Assembly: GCA_024734555.1 (NCBI GenBank)
Contig: JANPWX010000030.1
Span: 526,040 to 590,039 of the forward strand
Direction of reading: 5' to 3'
DNA: 64,000 bases
Source: Trochalopteron elliotii
Taxonomy: Eukaryota > Chordata > Aves > Passeriformes > Leiothrichidae
A model generated the notes under the pieces. That model made no database searches. It worked only from the letters and a program-made list of their open reading frames with translations, and was not told the origin of the DNA. This document shows, in pieces, positions 1 to 12,845 of this stretch; position 1 is the stretch's first letter, and each line of letters begins with the position of its first letter. A program made the position numbers and the translations under genes.

Positions 1-2740
1 CAAAACAGATTCACACCCTTGATAGTCATTGTTAAATGAAGTCATCCAGACATTTCACTGTTAACCAGTGGACTAAATTACAGGCTTAGTCTTCACCCAC
101 TTCTTCTGCCTGCCCACAAGACAATCTGCTTGGATTACCCTGCCAGCCTGAAAGCAACTCTAAGGTATTCATCACCCAAGTTCTTCAAGGCCTTCCTTTG
201 GATGCTTGGAAACCAAGTATCAATCCTTCAGCTTGACTTCTCCTATGGCCAATGCCAAAGTATTGCTCCAATCTACACCATTGTTTTTTTCTTCTTTTGG
301 CACATTTGGCAGCCCACATGTTAAATTCAGTATTTCATGAGGTCTTTTACCTTCTCCTTGGCAGAAACAATGAACATGGCTAGAGCTGGATACCCAAGCT
401 TCCACACACAAAAAGAAGTGGAGCATTAGGTGAACATGCCCAGGGCCCAGGGCAGCACAATACCACAGCAATAATATGTCTTTGCATCTTTCAGAGAGTG
501 ATTGGTGAGGAAAAGAAGGATCCAAAATGGAAGCCAACCCCTTTCTTACTGTATTTTCTGTGTAAGTAAAGGCCACGAGACATAACAGGATATGTCAAAT
601 TAATTTAAATGAAACACCTCCCCCAAAAGAAAATATTCAACTCTATACTGTAAAAGATAGATTTTTATTGCAATGAAATCAAAATGAAGATTTAACTACT
701 GTGTTTTTCATGTAATTCTGCCTGTAAAGTCAAGCCACCTTCCCCAACAAGAACACTACATCACTAAATGCAAACAGCAAACAAATTACATCGAGAAGTA
801 AGAGATACTTATTATTTCCCTTGCAGCTGACATTCCTTAAATAAGGAACATTACAGGGATCTGGCAAATTGCCTGCAGTAGAAAGAGATGCCATTTAGAT
901 ATTCCTGAAGAAATAAGAATACAGACACATAGGATTAGATACAAAATAAATTTATGCAGAAATACTTATTATCTAATCACATGCTCTATCCATCACATAC
1001 CACATTCTTGTTGTGCAACCAAGTTTATTCACCCAGAGGAATCCACCAAAAATGAGAATGCTTCATATATATTTATTCATCAAATAAAAATAACAATGGC
1101 TTCTAGATGGGAACTACCACCTTCTTTTGATTCACATGCCTCCCATATTACACCTGTTCTAAACTCATCAAGTTGACGAGATTATCAAGATTGCTTAGAG
1201 AGCCAATATTTCCCTGGAGTACTTTTTTCCCCCGACATAGTGAAGTGGAAAATATGCTGGCTCTCTCAGCCAACTTTGGCATAGAGATAATGCCATGCTC
1301 TGTGGTTAACTGCTAGCTCTTCTTCCTCAAGGCACTGTGAGTCATCTCTGCTTTCCACACTGGTATCTTCCAAACAATTCTGGGTAAAACTCTGCTAGTT
1401 CATTCTCACCAAAGACATTGTATGAGAGCACAATTACACAGAAAGAATCACATATTAAACAAGTTTTTTTTTTTAAGCATTCCATTAAAAAATGTGCAAG
1501 GCAAATATTGCAGTAACTATTAATCAAGTCTAAAAATAAATTAAAATTAGCTTCATGAAAGATGCCTGGCTATTTGGTTGCATTTAAGGCTTTCCCTTCA
1601 AGCACAAGGAGAGTCACAGCAGGATTTGCTACTCTCATCCAATGGCACCTTTTCCCAAGCTTAGACAAACAGATGTGAGGAGACGCTTTCAATCCCTACT
1701 TGCAGACAGTATTGTTTTTTCATTATGACAAAGCGTTGCTGAGCTTGGCAGTAGAAACCACCCACTTTCAGGAACTCCCAGTGTAGTTAATATTCCTCTG
1801 GTTAACAAAAGATGCCTTGGTCTGAGGCTGTTTCTACAGGCTGTTGTTACAGCACTGCACCCAACTGACCTTAATTTATGAAGGGCTGCTCTGGTAACAG
1901 GATCCTGTTGCAAAATGCAACAGATTGACAGCTCTAAACATAACTCTGGAGGGAAATGAATAAATAAATAATATCACATACTGGCTAAAATATTTGGTAC
2001 CTGCCAGCATCCTTCAGCAATGCTGAAAAGACATCTTAAAATCTAGTCTGAATGCCAACTTAGTATCCTATGTGGTTTGTCTTAAAAGGAAAAAAAAAAA
2101 AAAGTGTGCCACTTTTCAGACACTTAATAAGTTATATCACTGTGGAATCAATTCCTTTACGGCTCCTAAATTCTGGGTGCTCTAGGCGTCACTGTGAACA
2201 TGTCAAAAAAAACCAAACCCCTTACAACATTCACCAGGTGAGTGCTTGCAGCCCACCCTCCTGGGTAGTCAAATGGCATCTGCCCTGAGGTGAGGGCATT
2301 AGGAAGCACCTTTTCTCCGGCTCTCCAGTAAAACCAGGAAAGCCAGCTCCTGTCCTTCCCAGCCCTCTGGGTGCACCTCAGCTGGGCTCGTCCTGCACGA
2401 GCAGCGCTGCTTCAGGCACTGCCCCACTCACTGTGACACTGCAACCCCGGCCTCCCAGAAATGCTGGGATTTCATCTAAACCCCTGCAGCGAGCCAACTC
2501 ATGGCCCCCAACCAGCTGTGTCAGCACAACCGAGGACACTGGAACCTGAAGGAGAAGGGTGGACACGAGCACTGAAAGAACAGGAATGCCTAGAGCAGGG
2601 TGTGGCAGGTTAAGCTGCTGTACTCCCAAGGCTACAACTGTCCAGGAGTTCTGCAAACTCTCCAGTTCTCTGGTGAAAAAACTGAGGGTATTGGTAAGGG
2701 AAAGAAGGTCTGAGCACAGTACTTTCCTGGATGTCTATTC
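1..2740. other. Unique AT-rich non-coding stretch
   Basis: I see no gene here. The open frames are short, lack domain-like composition and occur on both strands, as chance predicts. The sequence holds a homopolymer A run of about 14 at 2090-2103, a T run near 1445-1454 and a moderately GC-richer patch at about 2280-2660 without a recognisable repeat or exon. The best interpretation is intergenic or intronic vertebrate DNA. Confidence 0.6.
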
Positions 2741-2745
2741 AAAGT

Positions 2746-2889
2746 AAAAAAAAAAAAAAACCAAAAAAAAGCCAAACCAAACAACCACTTTGATTTTCAA
2801 ACAGAACTCTTCTTTTTGGGGAAGATCTGTTTGGAGTAGCATTTCTTGGGTGTGGGTTTGGGGTTTGTTTTTTGTTTTTTTTTTTTTTT
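2746..2889. repeat. Inverted A/C-rich and G/T-rich low-complexity pair
   Basis: A run of 15 A at 2746-2760 continues into an A/C-rich tract to about 2788. A G/T-rich tract begins near 2847 and ends in a run of 15 T at 2875-2889. The reverse complement of the right arm resembles the left arm: an A run, then C, then A with scattered CC groups. The two arms, about 43 bases each, could therefore pair imperfectly across a spacer of about 60 bases. The spacer is ordinary sequence. The pair could be two oppositely oriented degenerate poly(A)-like tails or one inverted duplication. I did not recognise a retroposon body attached to either arm. Confidence 0.7.
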
Positions 2890-5800
2890 CCACTGTGTGT
2901 GGGAAAATGATGCCTGAAGTCTTTGGCAGTTTTCAACACAGGAAAAAAAAATCTCCATAGGGGTGAGGTCAGGGTTGAGCAAAGAGATCATTCAAAGCAT
3001 TCATGTGAATTATATCACCAAAATAGACTCAAAACACTTCATAAAAATGTGTGGAAAAATCATTGAGATGACAGAAAAGAAATATGGCGTCCAGGATCTC
3101 CAGAATGTCATTACTGGATGCAGAAATTCTTTTTTTTAGGTTTGGCAACCAGTTTTGTTATGTTGGAAGTTCCCTCCTATTCTAAGAATTATATCCAAAA
3201 GCATCTCAGCAACCAGCCGAGACAGAGATCAAGAGAGGGAAATATTATTTTGTTCTCCCTAGTTCAGGGAAGGATGAAGCCAAGGTAAATAACTTGAGAG
3301 TCATCTTCCGAAGTAAACTTTGTTTTTGGTTCATGAGTTATTTCTACACTGTCAGCCAACTATAAACATTACAATTTGTTAGCCCGTTGAAATTAAGTGG
3401 AAGTGTATTTCCACCTTAATTCCAGAGAAACTCATTTCCCTTACAAATTTTTTAACTCCAGGCCTCCTTGACAATGCTGTTGCCTGCTACTTGGCTTTCA
3501 ACACTTCTTTTGATTTTTCATGCAAACCTTCAGCTTCAGACTGTACTGTAGAAAGCCAGTACAAGACAGGGCAGAAATACATTTCTGTGCTAGACTGGTA
3601 AGCACAGAGAGAAAAAACCAAGAAGACAGGTCAGTCATGTGAGTAAGGGCAGGACAGGCTTCCCTGGCATTCCAGCCCTGATGGAAAAGAGATGTCAGTG
3701 CCTTGCAGCTGAGGTGCGCACACACAAGCTCACTCCTCAACCAAAGCACAGAACATGTGCATGCCCCTTCTCAGAAAAACAGCTCAAGATGCATCCTAAA
3801 ATACCCTCCCTGCCTACAGCAGCAGGTCCACTGGGCAGACACTCATCCTTTAGGCACTACCAGCTAGTTTTAAGCTTAGAAAGGGCTGTTGCTTTTGCAT
3901 GTCTTCACTAGAGGTTCATCTGCAGTTGTCCTACAGGTTCTGCCTGTAAAACTGGGTCTGCTGTCTCCTTGCAGGGAGGCTGGCCCCCTCCTACCCTCCC
4001 TTCTCATAATGACTGCTTTCTTCTCCAGTCACGGACACTGTTAGTCAGAGCCACAAACTGACACATGAGAAAATATCTTTAACTTCATCAAACATTCACT
4101 CCAATATCACTCCCTCTCCTTGCACAGCTTCCCAGGATAGTGCAAGTGGGAAACTAAGCCAAGGAAGGCAAGATAGCACAGAGCACCCACAGAGCAGCTC
4201 TGCATGCAGCGTGTGGGGGGAGGCAGCATCCATGTGAACCATTCCCTCAATGCCTTCCACAGCGCTGCCAATTTCTGCAAAATTCAGGGTGAATCATATT
4301 TGTGCTGCTCCTTCCCACATCCCAGTTCTTGGGAGTCACGTATCTGGGAAAGAGTCATGTCTTTTATCTTCAAAGGAAAGTGAAAATTTCTAAATTTAAT
4401 TTGAGGGATGCAGAAATTCACACAACCTAAACATCATAAAAGTTCAAATCCCAAGAGGTATTTAAAATGCTTTTTGTTTCCACATTTCATGATTTTTTTG
4501 GGGTAAGCGCGAGATCCTGAGTCCTTTGCTTAAACCCAGTTGTACAGGTGGGAAAATCTTAGTCAGATGCAATGGAAGGAGTTAGACGGCAGGAATGCAG
4601 CTAGAGCAGGATAAGGGATGCTTTTCTGGGGAGGGTGCTGAATGCTTGCTTACAATAATTTTAACTACTGTTGAGGTAATGCCCCATCGGGGTGGAAGAA
4701 AGAAAAAATACAGGCTTTTCAATATTGGATAATTGGATGCACACCCTTAGCAGTGAAAGTAGTTTGTTAAGCAGTTAACTCATCTCCAAGTAGCGAGAAC
4801 AAGCACACTAACAAAAATACTGCAAGATCCCAAGGGTTGGAAGAGAAGCAAAAACTGAAGCAGCAGCTGTATGAAAGTAAGAAATCTTTCTATATGGCTG
4901 TAAAGGCTTTAGCCAGTACAAACCAGTAACACACACTCTCCCCAAAAAAACACAGCCAAAAATTAGCACAAGTGGTTAAAATGATTTCACTCAATTAATG
5001 AAACTTAAAATCTTATCCTGCAATGCTTATTTTACTCAGAGAGTTTACTGAAAATCTGATCCCAATTTTTAAAAAGTTTCATCATTGAGTACACTCAGAT
5101 TTCATTCAGACTTAAAAAAACCCCCCAAATTTTAAAAAGCTCTCATGCTGAAAAGGGCAATTTCACAGTTGGTTTTTTTTAAGCACAAAGTAAACAACAT
5201 CTGAGATGACCAGAGTGGGACTGTCACTCTTGTGGGAGCAAGTCCACCTCCCTCCCTTTCTTCACCAGCTCTGTAAATTCTCTTTCTCAATCACACTAAA
5301 CCGGGTGTGTATAAAGCAAGCAGGCAGCTCTGGATGGATTCCTCCACCTAGCTATCAATTACTGTCACAAGATTTGTACTTCATCTATTTTCTGCCTCTC
5401 CCATTTCATTTTTCCTGCATCAGCAATGAATTTAGGACAAAAACACAAGACTAAAAATTCAATCGCTGACACCTACTCAAGCCAATTAACCAATAAATGA
5501 GCTTGCCAATTTTTATATTGCATGATGTGAAAGATTAAACTGTAAGGTCCTATTGAAAAATTTCCTACTCTTATTTCCTTATTTTCTTCTAGAGACAGGT
5601 TATTACTGAGTTCATAGATCAGCTTCCAACAAAAGCTACTTGGCTCTCAGAAAAAGCAAGAAGGGACTAAATTCAACATTTAACACTTTGCATCTAAAGA
5701 TGACACATGGCTACAAATTTTGTCAAGTAACCTTTGTTTGCTATACATCGACATATTTTTTTTCTTTCTTAGAGAAAATTAAGCCAATTAATAGAGGGGT

Positions 5801-6338
5801 GAGAAAGAAGCAGCATTAGTGACTGACTATATTAATCAGGGTACATTGAAAAAAATTTAATTGACATTTAATAAACTACGCCATTAATTGATGGACTTGC
5901 CTTGAAAACAAGAGGTATAGGCCAGGTAACTCTTCTCTTGTGATCCAGTGAACAGACAGCCGGCCAGAGATAAGTAGTGCAGAAGAGTCAGTTACTCAAA
6001 ACAAACGATAATTCCTTGAAGCCAAAATAATGCTTTGGAACTGGAACTCAACAAACATTTGGCAAAAAAAGTCACATTCTTATGCCATGCAAAAGAAGAC
6101 AATGGTGAGAGTGCTGGACAACAAAGAAGTCTGCTAACAAAGATTTGAAAGAAAAAAAGATAATCAGCAGAATAAGGGTTGGTGTTTCCATCAGAAGGAT
6201 GAAGATGATCCCCTGCCCACAGGAAAGAGGATACAATTTGGGGACAGAAGAGAGAAGTACTTTCCTCACCCATGTAAGGCATCTGACCTAAAGCTTCATT
6301 GCCTTCAAAGATTTTACAAGTGTGGGGCATTTGAACAT
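2890..6338. other. Unique non-coding stretch
   Basis: I see no gene or recognisable transposon. The sequence is AT-rich with normal complexity. The part around 5700-5910 has several TTAAT/ATTAA core motifs in non-repetitive context, which is common in vertebrate regulatory DNA but not diagnostic. A pyrimidine-rich stretch ending in TTAG at about 5772 resembles a plus-strand splice acceptor, but no convincing exon follows it. Confidence 0.55.
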
Positions 6339-6470
6339 GGGTTGGTTTGGTTTTGTGGGGTTTTTTTTTGTGTTTTGGGGTGGGTTTTTTTGTTCTGTTT
6401 TTTTTTTTTTTTTCCTGCTTTGGGTAGGGTTTTTGTTTGTTTGTTTTGTTGTTCGTGAAGGGGTTTTGAG
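6339..6470. repeat. G/T-rich low-complexity tract
   Basis: About 130 bases are almost entirely G and T on the plus strand, including a run of 16 T at 6398-6413 and several GGGG groups separated by T runs. It is low-complexity sequence of a kind that recurs in this window in both orientations. The GGGG groups are too widely spaced for a canonical short-loop G-quadruplex. Open frames through it only encode Phe/Gly/Val runs and are not genes. Confidence 0.85.
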
Positions 6471-9400
6471 AACTCGGCACAGCCTTCATAAATGCAAAAC
6501 TTCTTCCATTTTATTGATCCCTTTCAGTGCTCTGAAACACAAATCATGGCTAAAGAAACACCAGCTATGCTCTACTGTCAATCTGATGGTCCACAGCTGA
6601 AGCAGTCTGCTGCCATCTCCACTGTATCTATATTAGTGCTTAATTTCCTCTTCTCAATTTACGGCATTTCTGAATCATCAACACAAAAGACCAAAATAGG
6701 GTCCTGGTCTTGGGAATTGGGAAGTTCTCAGGAAACTTGGAGGTAATATTAAGGAACAGGAACTTTGGCAAACAAGAGAAGAGACATACAAGGAAAAATA
6801 AACTCCATTTAGTAGGATTATATAGTCAAACTGAAAAATGATTTTTTGATCTGATGTATAGTTTGCTGGCCCTTTGTTAAAGCAGACACACATATGTTGA
6901 ATGTCTATTTAAAAGCAGAATACTTCACTAAAATATACTGAAGCCAAAAAAAAATATTTGTAACTGAGACCATAAAAGGGAGAAACCTATGGAATGCGTT
7001 ATGTTCATCTAGCAAAGCTGTTCCCTAGCAATCAGCAGTTTCAGGCAGCCTGTATCAATCCTGCTCTTAGACACAATAGAGTCTAGTCTGAAATACAAGC
7101 ATAAACTAAGACAAACCATTAGAAAATTCTCCAGAGATTTCTTCCTTTTTTTTTTTTTCCCCAGATACCAGTGGCAGGAAATCCTGATGGCAAGAAACAT
7201 CATGAGTTTAAAGCTGTGACTTTTTAGCAAGAGGATGGAATCAAAACACCTTCCTGCACACTGCACTTTAAAAAAGGAAAAAAAAGAAAGAAAGAAATTA
7301 AATAAAAGGAAAACATCAACAGAAGTCTTCATCATAGTGAAAAAATGTCTGGAAACAATTAGCAACTGAAAAATGGAAGAGGAAGAGTAATAAAAATTTA
7401 AAAAACCTTAAAACATTAAGTAGTAAAGTATTCCATTTTTATGACTAAAACATCCTAAAAATTACAGGCATGTAACTTAAAGTTTGATACATGCTTCCAC
7501 AGAATTTAATGCAGTTCAAAATAAAACCAACCTCTTTAGTTATCGACATTCCAAGGCCATAAACCTACACAGCAAGTCATCAAAGCAAAACATCTGTGCA
7601 CTGTCCACACATGCAGCGCGTGCTTATGAAACAGAAAAGAATGATGTCATTTCAGCCTGGTTTTTATTATATTCCATTTGTTAAATTCTCAGCAGTATGG
7701 CCTCTCAGAAACAGCCTCTCAGCCTCTCAGAAACAGCCCAATGTTGCTTTGCCAGCACTTGGGGCACATTTACAGTGAAAGACACTTGCAGTGCCCCATG
7801 GTCCAAGGGCTCCCTGTCCTGAGCTAAGGAAGATGCTGCACAGTTTAATTTACCTGCCACAGCTGCCAACAAGCCCTTGCCTATAAATGAACCTGAAGTG
7901 ATACAGATTTTGTCAGCATTCCCCTTGTGCCACCAGTGCAGCCAGCAGTCTACTCCCTGAACACAGCTGGCCTCCAGTAAAAGTGCTCCAGTCCATGCAA
8001 AGCAACACAAACACAATGCTAAAACTAAGTTTCTCATGGAGATAAAGTCTGCTCTCTAGCAGAGAACCATTGCAACCAAAGCTGAAATTCTCAGACAACT
8101 ACTGTCCCCGAGGCTGCCATGTCTTGAGCCCACTTGATGCAGCAAGGAAGGAAAAACATATGCAGGAGAAAACATCAGAGGCCAAACACATCATCGCTTT
8201 CCCAAGCCACTCTGTCCATCAGCCTTTGTCCTTCAACCTGTCCCCCTCAGAAACTTCACTTGCACCAGCCTCCTCACCACTGGTTCAAATAGTCTCCCAA
8301 ACAAGTGTCCATTTTACCTCCTTGCCAGTTGTTTCTTGAAATAAGCCATTCCCTCCATTGTCCCACCACTGTTCCCTGTCACCTGTTACTTCTCCTGAAG
8401 ATGATCACTCATGTTATCAACACATTTTCTACAGAGACCATAAGCAGGAGAATTACTGCAACCTGCAGAAGCACTAGAAAGCATAGCTAGGCTAACACAG
8501 CACTGTGCTGCATGTTTCTTCCCCTTTGGGGGAAGCTAATGTAAATAAAATGAACAGATTTCTGGTACTAGGGCCTGGAATATTCCTAGAAAATGTCAAC
8601 CAGACTGGCTGTTTTTCTTTAAATATACCATGCTAAAGAGAAAGGCAGTGTTGTTGAGCAGAGCATATAGTTTTATAAACTTGGCAATTCGTTTCTTGTT
8701 TTTACTGATTTGAGAAGGACTAGCACATTTTAATGAGGTCTTTGTAAATGTGGACCCTGGGTAGTTCTGTGGAAGGATACAGAGTACATGTGTTTCTCTC
8801 AGACCAGTTCCAGGAGATGGTGGAAAGGAGCCATACCCCTTGATTCAAATGAAGTCACTCCTGTGTCTCTTCCAAAAATTACAACAGCACCATGTACAAA
8901 ACTCATCAGTAACTGGAGAATCTTGGACTTCATTATTTAAACTTGGATTTGATGCAATAGGAATGCTTTTTCAAAAACAACTTGTCACATAAAGGCATTA
9001 ATATAAACTCAATCATATGTTTTGGGTTTTTTTTTTTTTTACACATACCAACACTTTCTTGTAATACTCTTGGACTGTGTAATATTGGTCTTACACTCTG
9101 CATGTAAAAATAGTCTGTCCTCTTACCAAATAATGGGCTTGAGGAACTCCAGGGATTTTAAATCTGGACAGACTGTAATAGAAACACAGGATCTGTTTGT
9201 GGGCTCTGAATGGGAAGCAAGTACCTCTCCTAGGGCTGTGGAGGCCAGCCTCCCCACAGGATAGTCCACTTGGCTGCCTCTCCAGCCAGAATCACTGCAG
9301 GCACACTGCCTTCTTTCCATCCCTGTCATCACTTCTGGCCCTTACCTGGTCTGATATCAGTGTTACCAAGGCAGCAAATGCATACAGTACCTGGACAAAC

Positions 9401-11699
9401 TGCAAAACAATTCTCTTGACCCACACATTCATCCAAACTCTCATGAGTGTTGTACTAGTCCTGAAAGGAACACAATTTTTTAAAATTCCCAAACGTATCA
9501 ATTTCCTGCTTTAAAATAGTCTTTGTATATAAGGTGACCTAAGCCAGAAAACATCTTGGCTGGAGAACTGAAAGAGGTATTTCATTTTGAGACCCTGAAG
9601 TAAGCCCCAAAACTCAAGTTTGCTCCAAACAAAAACATCAAGTAGAACGGTGTGACTAGCAACAGATAAGGAACTTAAAATTGCACAATTTTACTAATAT
9701 AAATTAAACTGCTTTAACTGCTACTGAGAAAGAAAATACTATGGGCACCTTACCATTCCTATAATTGATGGTAAGTTCTTTAACATTCTAAATTTCTATG
9801 AAAGCTATCAATAGACAGATGACTTCATTAAAGGCTTTTGATATTCTATGAAACACGTACAAGCACACAGATACCAAAAAAAAAAAAAAAAGAAATCCAG
9901 GTGCAAGAATGGAGTGCATTCAGTCAGCATCTTCTCTCTGCAGGAAATTACTCCCATCAGACATCTGCCTATATCTATTTATACATATACACAGATAGGG
10001 ACACTTCCCATTCCTTTTAAATATTGCAGACTATTTAAATCTACCCAATAGTTGAAGTCCCAAATACAAAGCAGCTAACGAAAAGGTAATCCAAAAAGAG
10101 ATGCTGCTCCTGGAACATGTGAAATATTAAATCCCATTTTAAAAGGCATTCTTAGTTATACTTCAATTTATAAATCTCCCCCATCTGGAGTGAGGCAGTA
10201 TGAGAACACTGACACTCATGTGATAGTATTGTAAATCTGAATTTTGACATCTTCCAGGTAAAGGTTCAGTTCACTAGTATTGCTTAAAAAGCTAGCAGTT
10301 GAGAGTCTTTGCCTTTTTTTATTGTTTACTTTGTTAGAGCAGTTCAGTGATTTAGGTTCACTCAGCAGCATTCTCTCTTGTTATTTTCGCTTGGTTTAAA
10401 ATGCATTGGGCACTCAAAACGGCAAATACTTAGGTTAGAATCCGGGCACTTGGACTCTGACCTTTTATATACACCAAAAAAAAATTCTAAAGTTTTCATC
10501 CATAAACCAAAATGTGGCCTTTAGCTGCATAATTATAAATGCTGCACAGTTCTAATAAAAACCTTCAGTTCCTCCCGCTGTAGTCAACTGTCCCCTTCTA
10601 AATATAGAATAAAGCCAGGCCTAGACACTCCAGTCACCAGGTAAAGCTTTGCACAGCATAAATCTGTCACCACCTTTGCTCAAAGCATCTCTTTAATCAA
10701 AATTCATTTACTGTGACAGTGAAAAGCAGCCAATTTAGACAGCACAGGCAGATAAATTTGAACCCGTTTGTCCTGTTTTCAAAGGAAGGTGATCACAGTG
10801 GAAACTCAGAGGAGTCAGCAGAAACTCTAGCAAGTTGTCAGCCTGCCAACTGACCTTTGTTTGTTTACTTAATCTTCTTCAAAAATGCATGTTCACTGCA
10901 ATCATTACCAAGCTCCAAAGAAATTTATGTAGCATCAGAAAACCCCATGTTTCTGTTTTACTTCTATGTAACAATTACAGTTATTAGATTTATGGGTAGC
11001 CAACCAGTACCACAAATAAGATCATGTATTTCCCATAATTATAAGGGGAAACATTAAGACTAATATTGTTCAATTTTTCCAATGAATATAGTTACCACTG
11101 AACTCTAATTTGACTCATCTATGTCAACATGAAGAGATAATAACAAGTGCACTTGTAAAAGGAGGGCATTTCACTTAGTGATGTCTAAGGCATAAATGCA
11201 TTTGTAGTAACTACAGAGCAACTCTACAGATTTATGTATTTCTTCCTTCTTTTTTGCTTCATACATCTATTTTAAAAATTAATAAATCTACCATTTATCT
11301 ACAACTAAATGAAGACATTTGTTTTAAAAATAACAGGAGATATTCACTTTTCTAAAGCAACTTACATTTCATGAGTGACACTGAGCTTTAACAAAATAAT
11401 AAAGCTGTGTTCCATCAATATCAGTTCAAAGTACCTTAAAATATTTAAGTATTCTTATTAAAGTGCAAAGCTGAAAATTTTAACGGAAGTTAACATATCT
11501 TTACAACATCAATAAATGCTTCAGTCCAGGCTACTAGAACAGAGATGTAGCGTTAGCACAGGTTACTGAAATTCAGCATTCTTGGGGGAAAATGCAATCA
11601 CACAGCTCCCTGTGGCACATCACATGGGTAATGAGGGAAAAATTAGTCAAGCAACATTATTACATTTAAGTTTTCATAACAAATGGCTTTCTCTAGGGA
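6471..11699. other. Unique AT-rich non-coding stretch
   Basis: I see no gene in these 5.2 kb. It contains A or T runs near 7148-7160, 9029-9042 and 9877-9892, an AAAG-type short repeat near 7280-7300 and a small tandem duplication at 7701-7736 listed separately. No transposon signature was recognised. Confidence 0.55.
7701..7736. repeat. Short tandem duplication (14-bp unit)
   Basis: The unit CCTCTCAGAAACAG occurs at 7701-7714 and again at 7723-7736. An 8-base partial copy (CCTCTCAG) lies between them at 7715-7722. The copies are identical, so the duplication is recent or the array is prone to slippage. Confidence 0.85.
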
Positions 11700-12300
11700 A
11701 GCCCAAACAAATCACACCGGCTGTCAGGGCAGTGCACGACACAAAAAAGCTGTGGTCTGACGTCTGGCGGCAGCGCTGCCCACCCGCAGCTCTCCCTGTG
11801 CCGGGCAAAGGACACGGCTGCCCCTGCACACACCCGGCCCCAGGAGTTGATCCGGCTGAAAAATAACCTGTCAAAGTCAAGCAAAAGCAAATCAAACCTT
11901 CTGTGGGCAAGTCTCCATCCTCTCCACAGCCGCCTGATTCGCCGTGCGATCACAAACACACATACGCCAGTGCAAGGAGGGCACAGCAGGCTCGGGGGCC
12001 AAGGTTTTGCTCAAAACAGGCCCCAAACTTCCTTCATTTCCCAATGAAGCCCATCAAAAGAACAGGACTGAGCAGCTGCAGAGATGTAGCTGCAGCGGCA
12101 CTCCAGGAGCCGTGCTGGCACTGAGGCCCTCCCCGGCCCAGGCCGCTCCTGCTGCAAACCTCGCTGCGGTCGGAGCAGAGAGCAGCCAGCCACAGCTGAG
12201 AGATGAAGCAGAAGGAAGCCCCGAGGCCCCACTTTCGTGCAGCTTAAGCCGATCTAATTGCTGTCTGCCGGCATCCCAGCCCTCCACTCCTGAGCCCATT
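11700..12300. promoter_or_regulatory. CpG-enriched block, possible promoter or enhancer
   Basis: By hand count this 600-bp block carries about 27 CpG dinucleotides and is clearly GC-richer than its flanks, where CpG is sparse. It has the near-CRE core TGACGTC at 11758-11764 and several CCGG and GCGG groups. That is borderline CpG-island character, which in vertebrates usually marks a promoter or an active regulatory element. No exon or start site could be identified, and the open frames crossing it on both strands lack recognisable domains. It could equally be a decayed GC-rich repeat. Confidence 0.4.
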
Positions 12301-12806
12301 ACCCAACAGAAAATAACCTCTTTTTTTCCCTGTTGTGTCATCCCATGGGTTTTGTTTCTGTCTGCTTACTGAAATGGCTCAGGAAAGAATGGGGAGTGGG
12401 ACCAGGGTATGGAGGAGACACCATTCAGTTCTCAGATCGGTTTTCTTAGGCTGCTGCTGACATTAATTCATTTTGCAGCAATTCCTACTGTCCTCTTTTA
12501 GATATAACTCAGCATTGCCACAAACCTTTGCATCACCCATACTTCTAATTTAACTTTGCCTTTGTTCACAGGCTGCACATTAAAGTGCTGTTGCAAATAC
12601 TTCTCATGTCTTTCAGGACTGTAGAATATAACAGGTCTCACCGCAGCACTGCTCCACAATCTGCCACAGCAAGTCATCAAAGAGATTCAAGGGCTGGCTG
12701 ATGATTCCTATGGGTCTCATAACTTACATACTAAATCCCAGCTCTGTAAAGCAAAAATCAATCAGGACTTCCTCCAAACTGCCCTCTTCAAAGCCACAGA
12801 GAAAGG

Positions 12807-12845
12807 CTGTGGTGAGACATGGGGTGGAGCGGTGTCTCACCACAG
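12807..12845. repeat. Perfect 13-bp inverted repeat (hairpin)
   Basis: CTGTGGTGAGACA at 12807-12819 is followed, after a 13-base spacer, by its exact reverse complement TGTCTCACCACAG at 12833-12845. The bases just outside the arms do not pair. It could fold as a 13-bp stem in RNA or be a remnant of an inverted duplication. It lies about 500 bp from the CpG-enriched block. No known miRNA seed was recognised. Confidence 0.9.

Noticed and set aside
5750..5800. Plus-strand acceptor-like T-rich tract ending TTAG followed by a 26-base candidate exon
   Set aside because: Donor is weak (GTGAGAA) and the tract is simple T-rich sequence. No conserved product.
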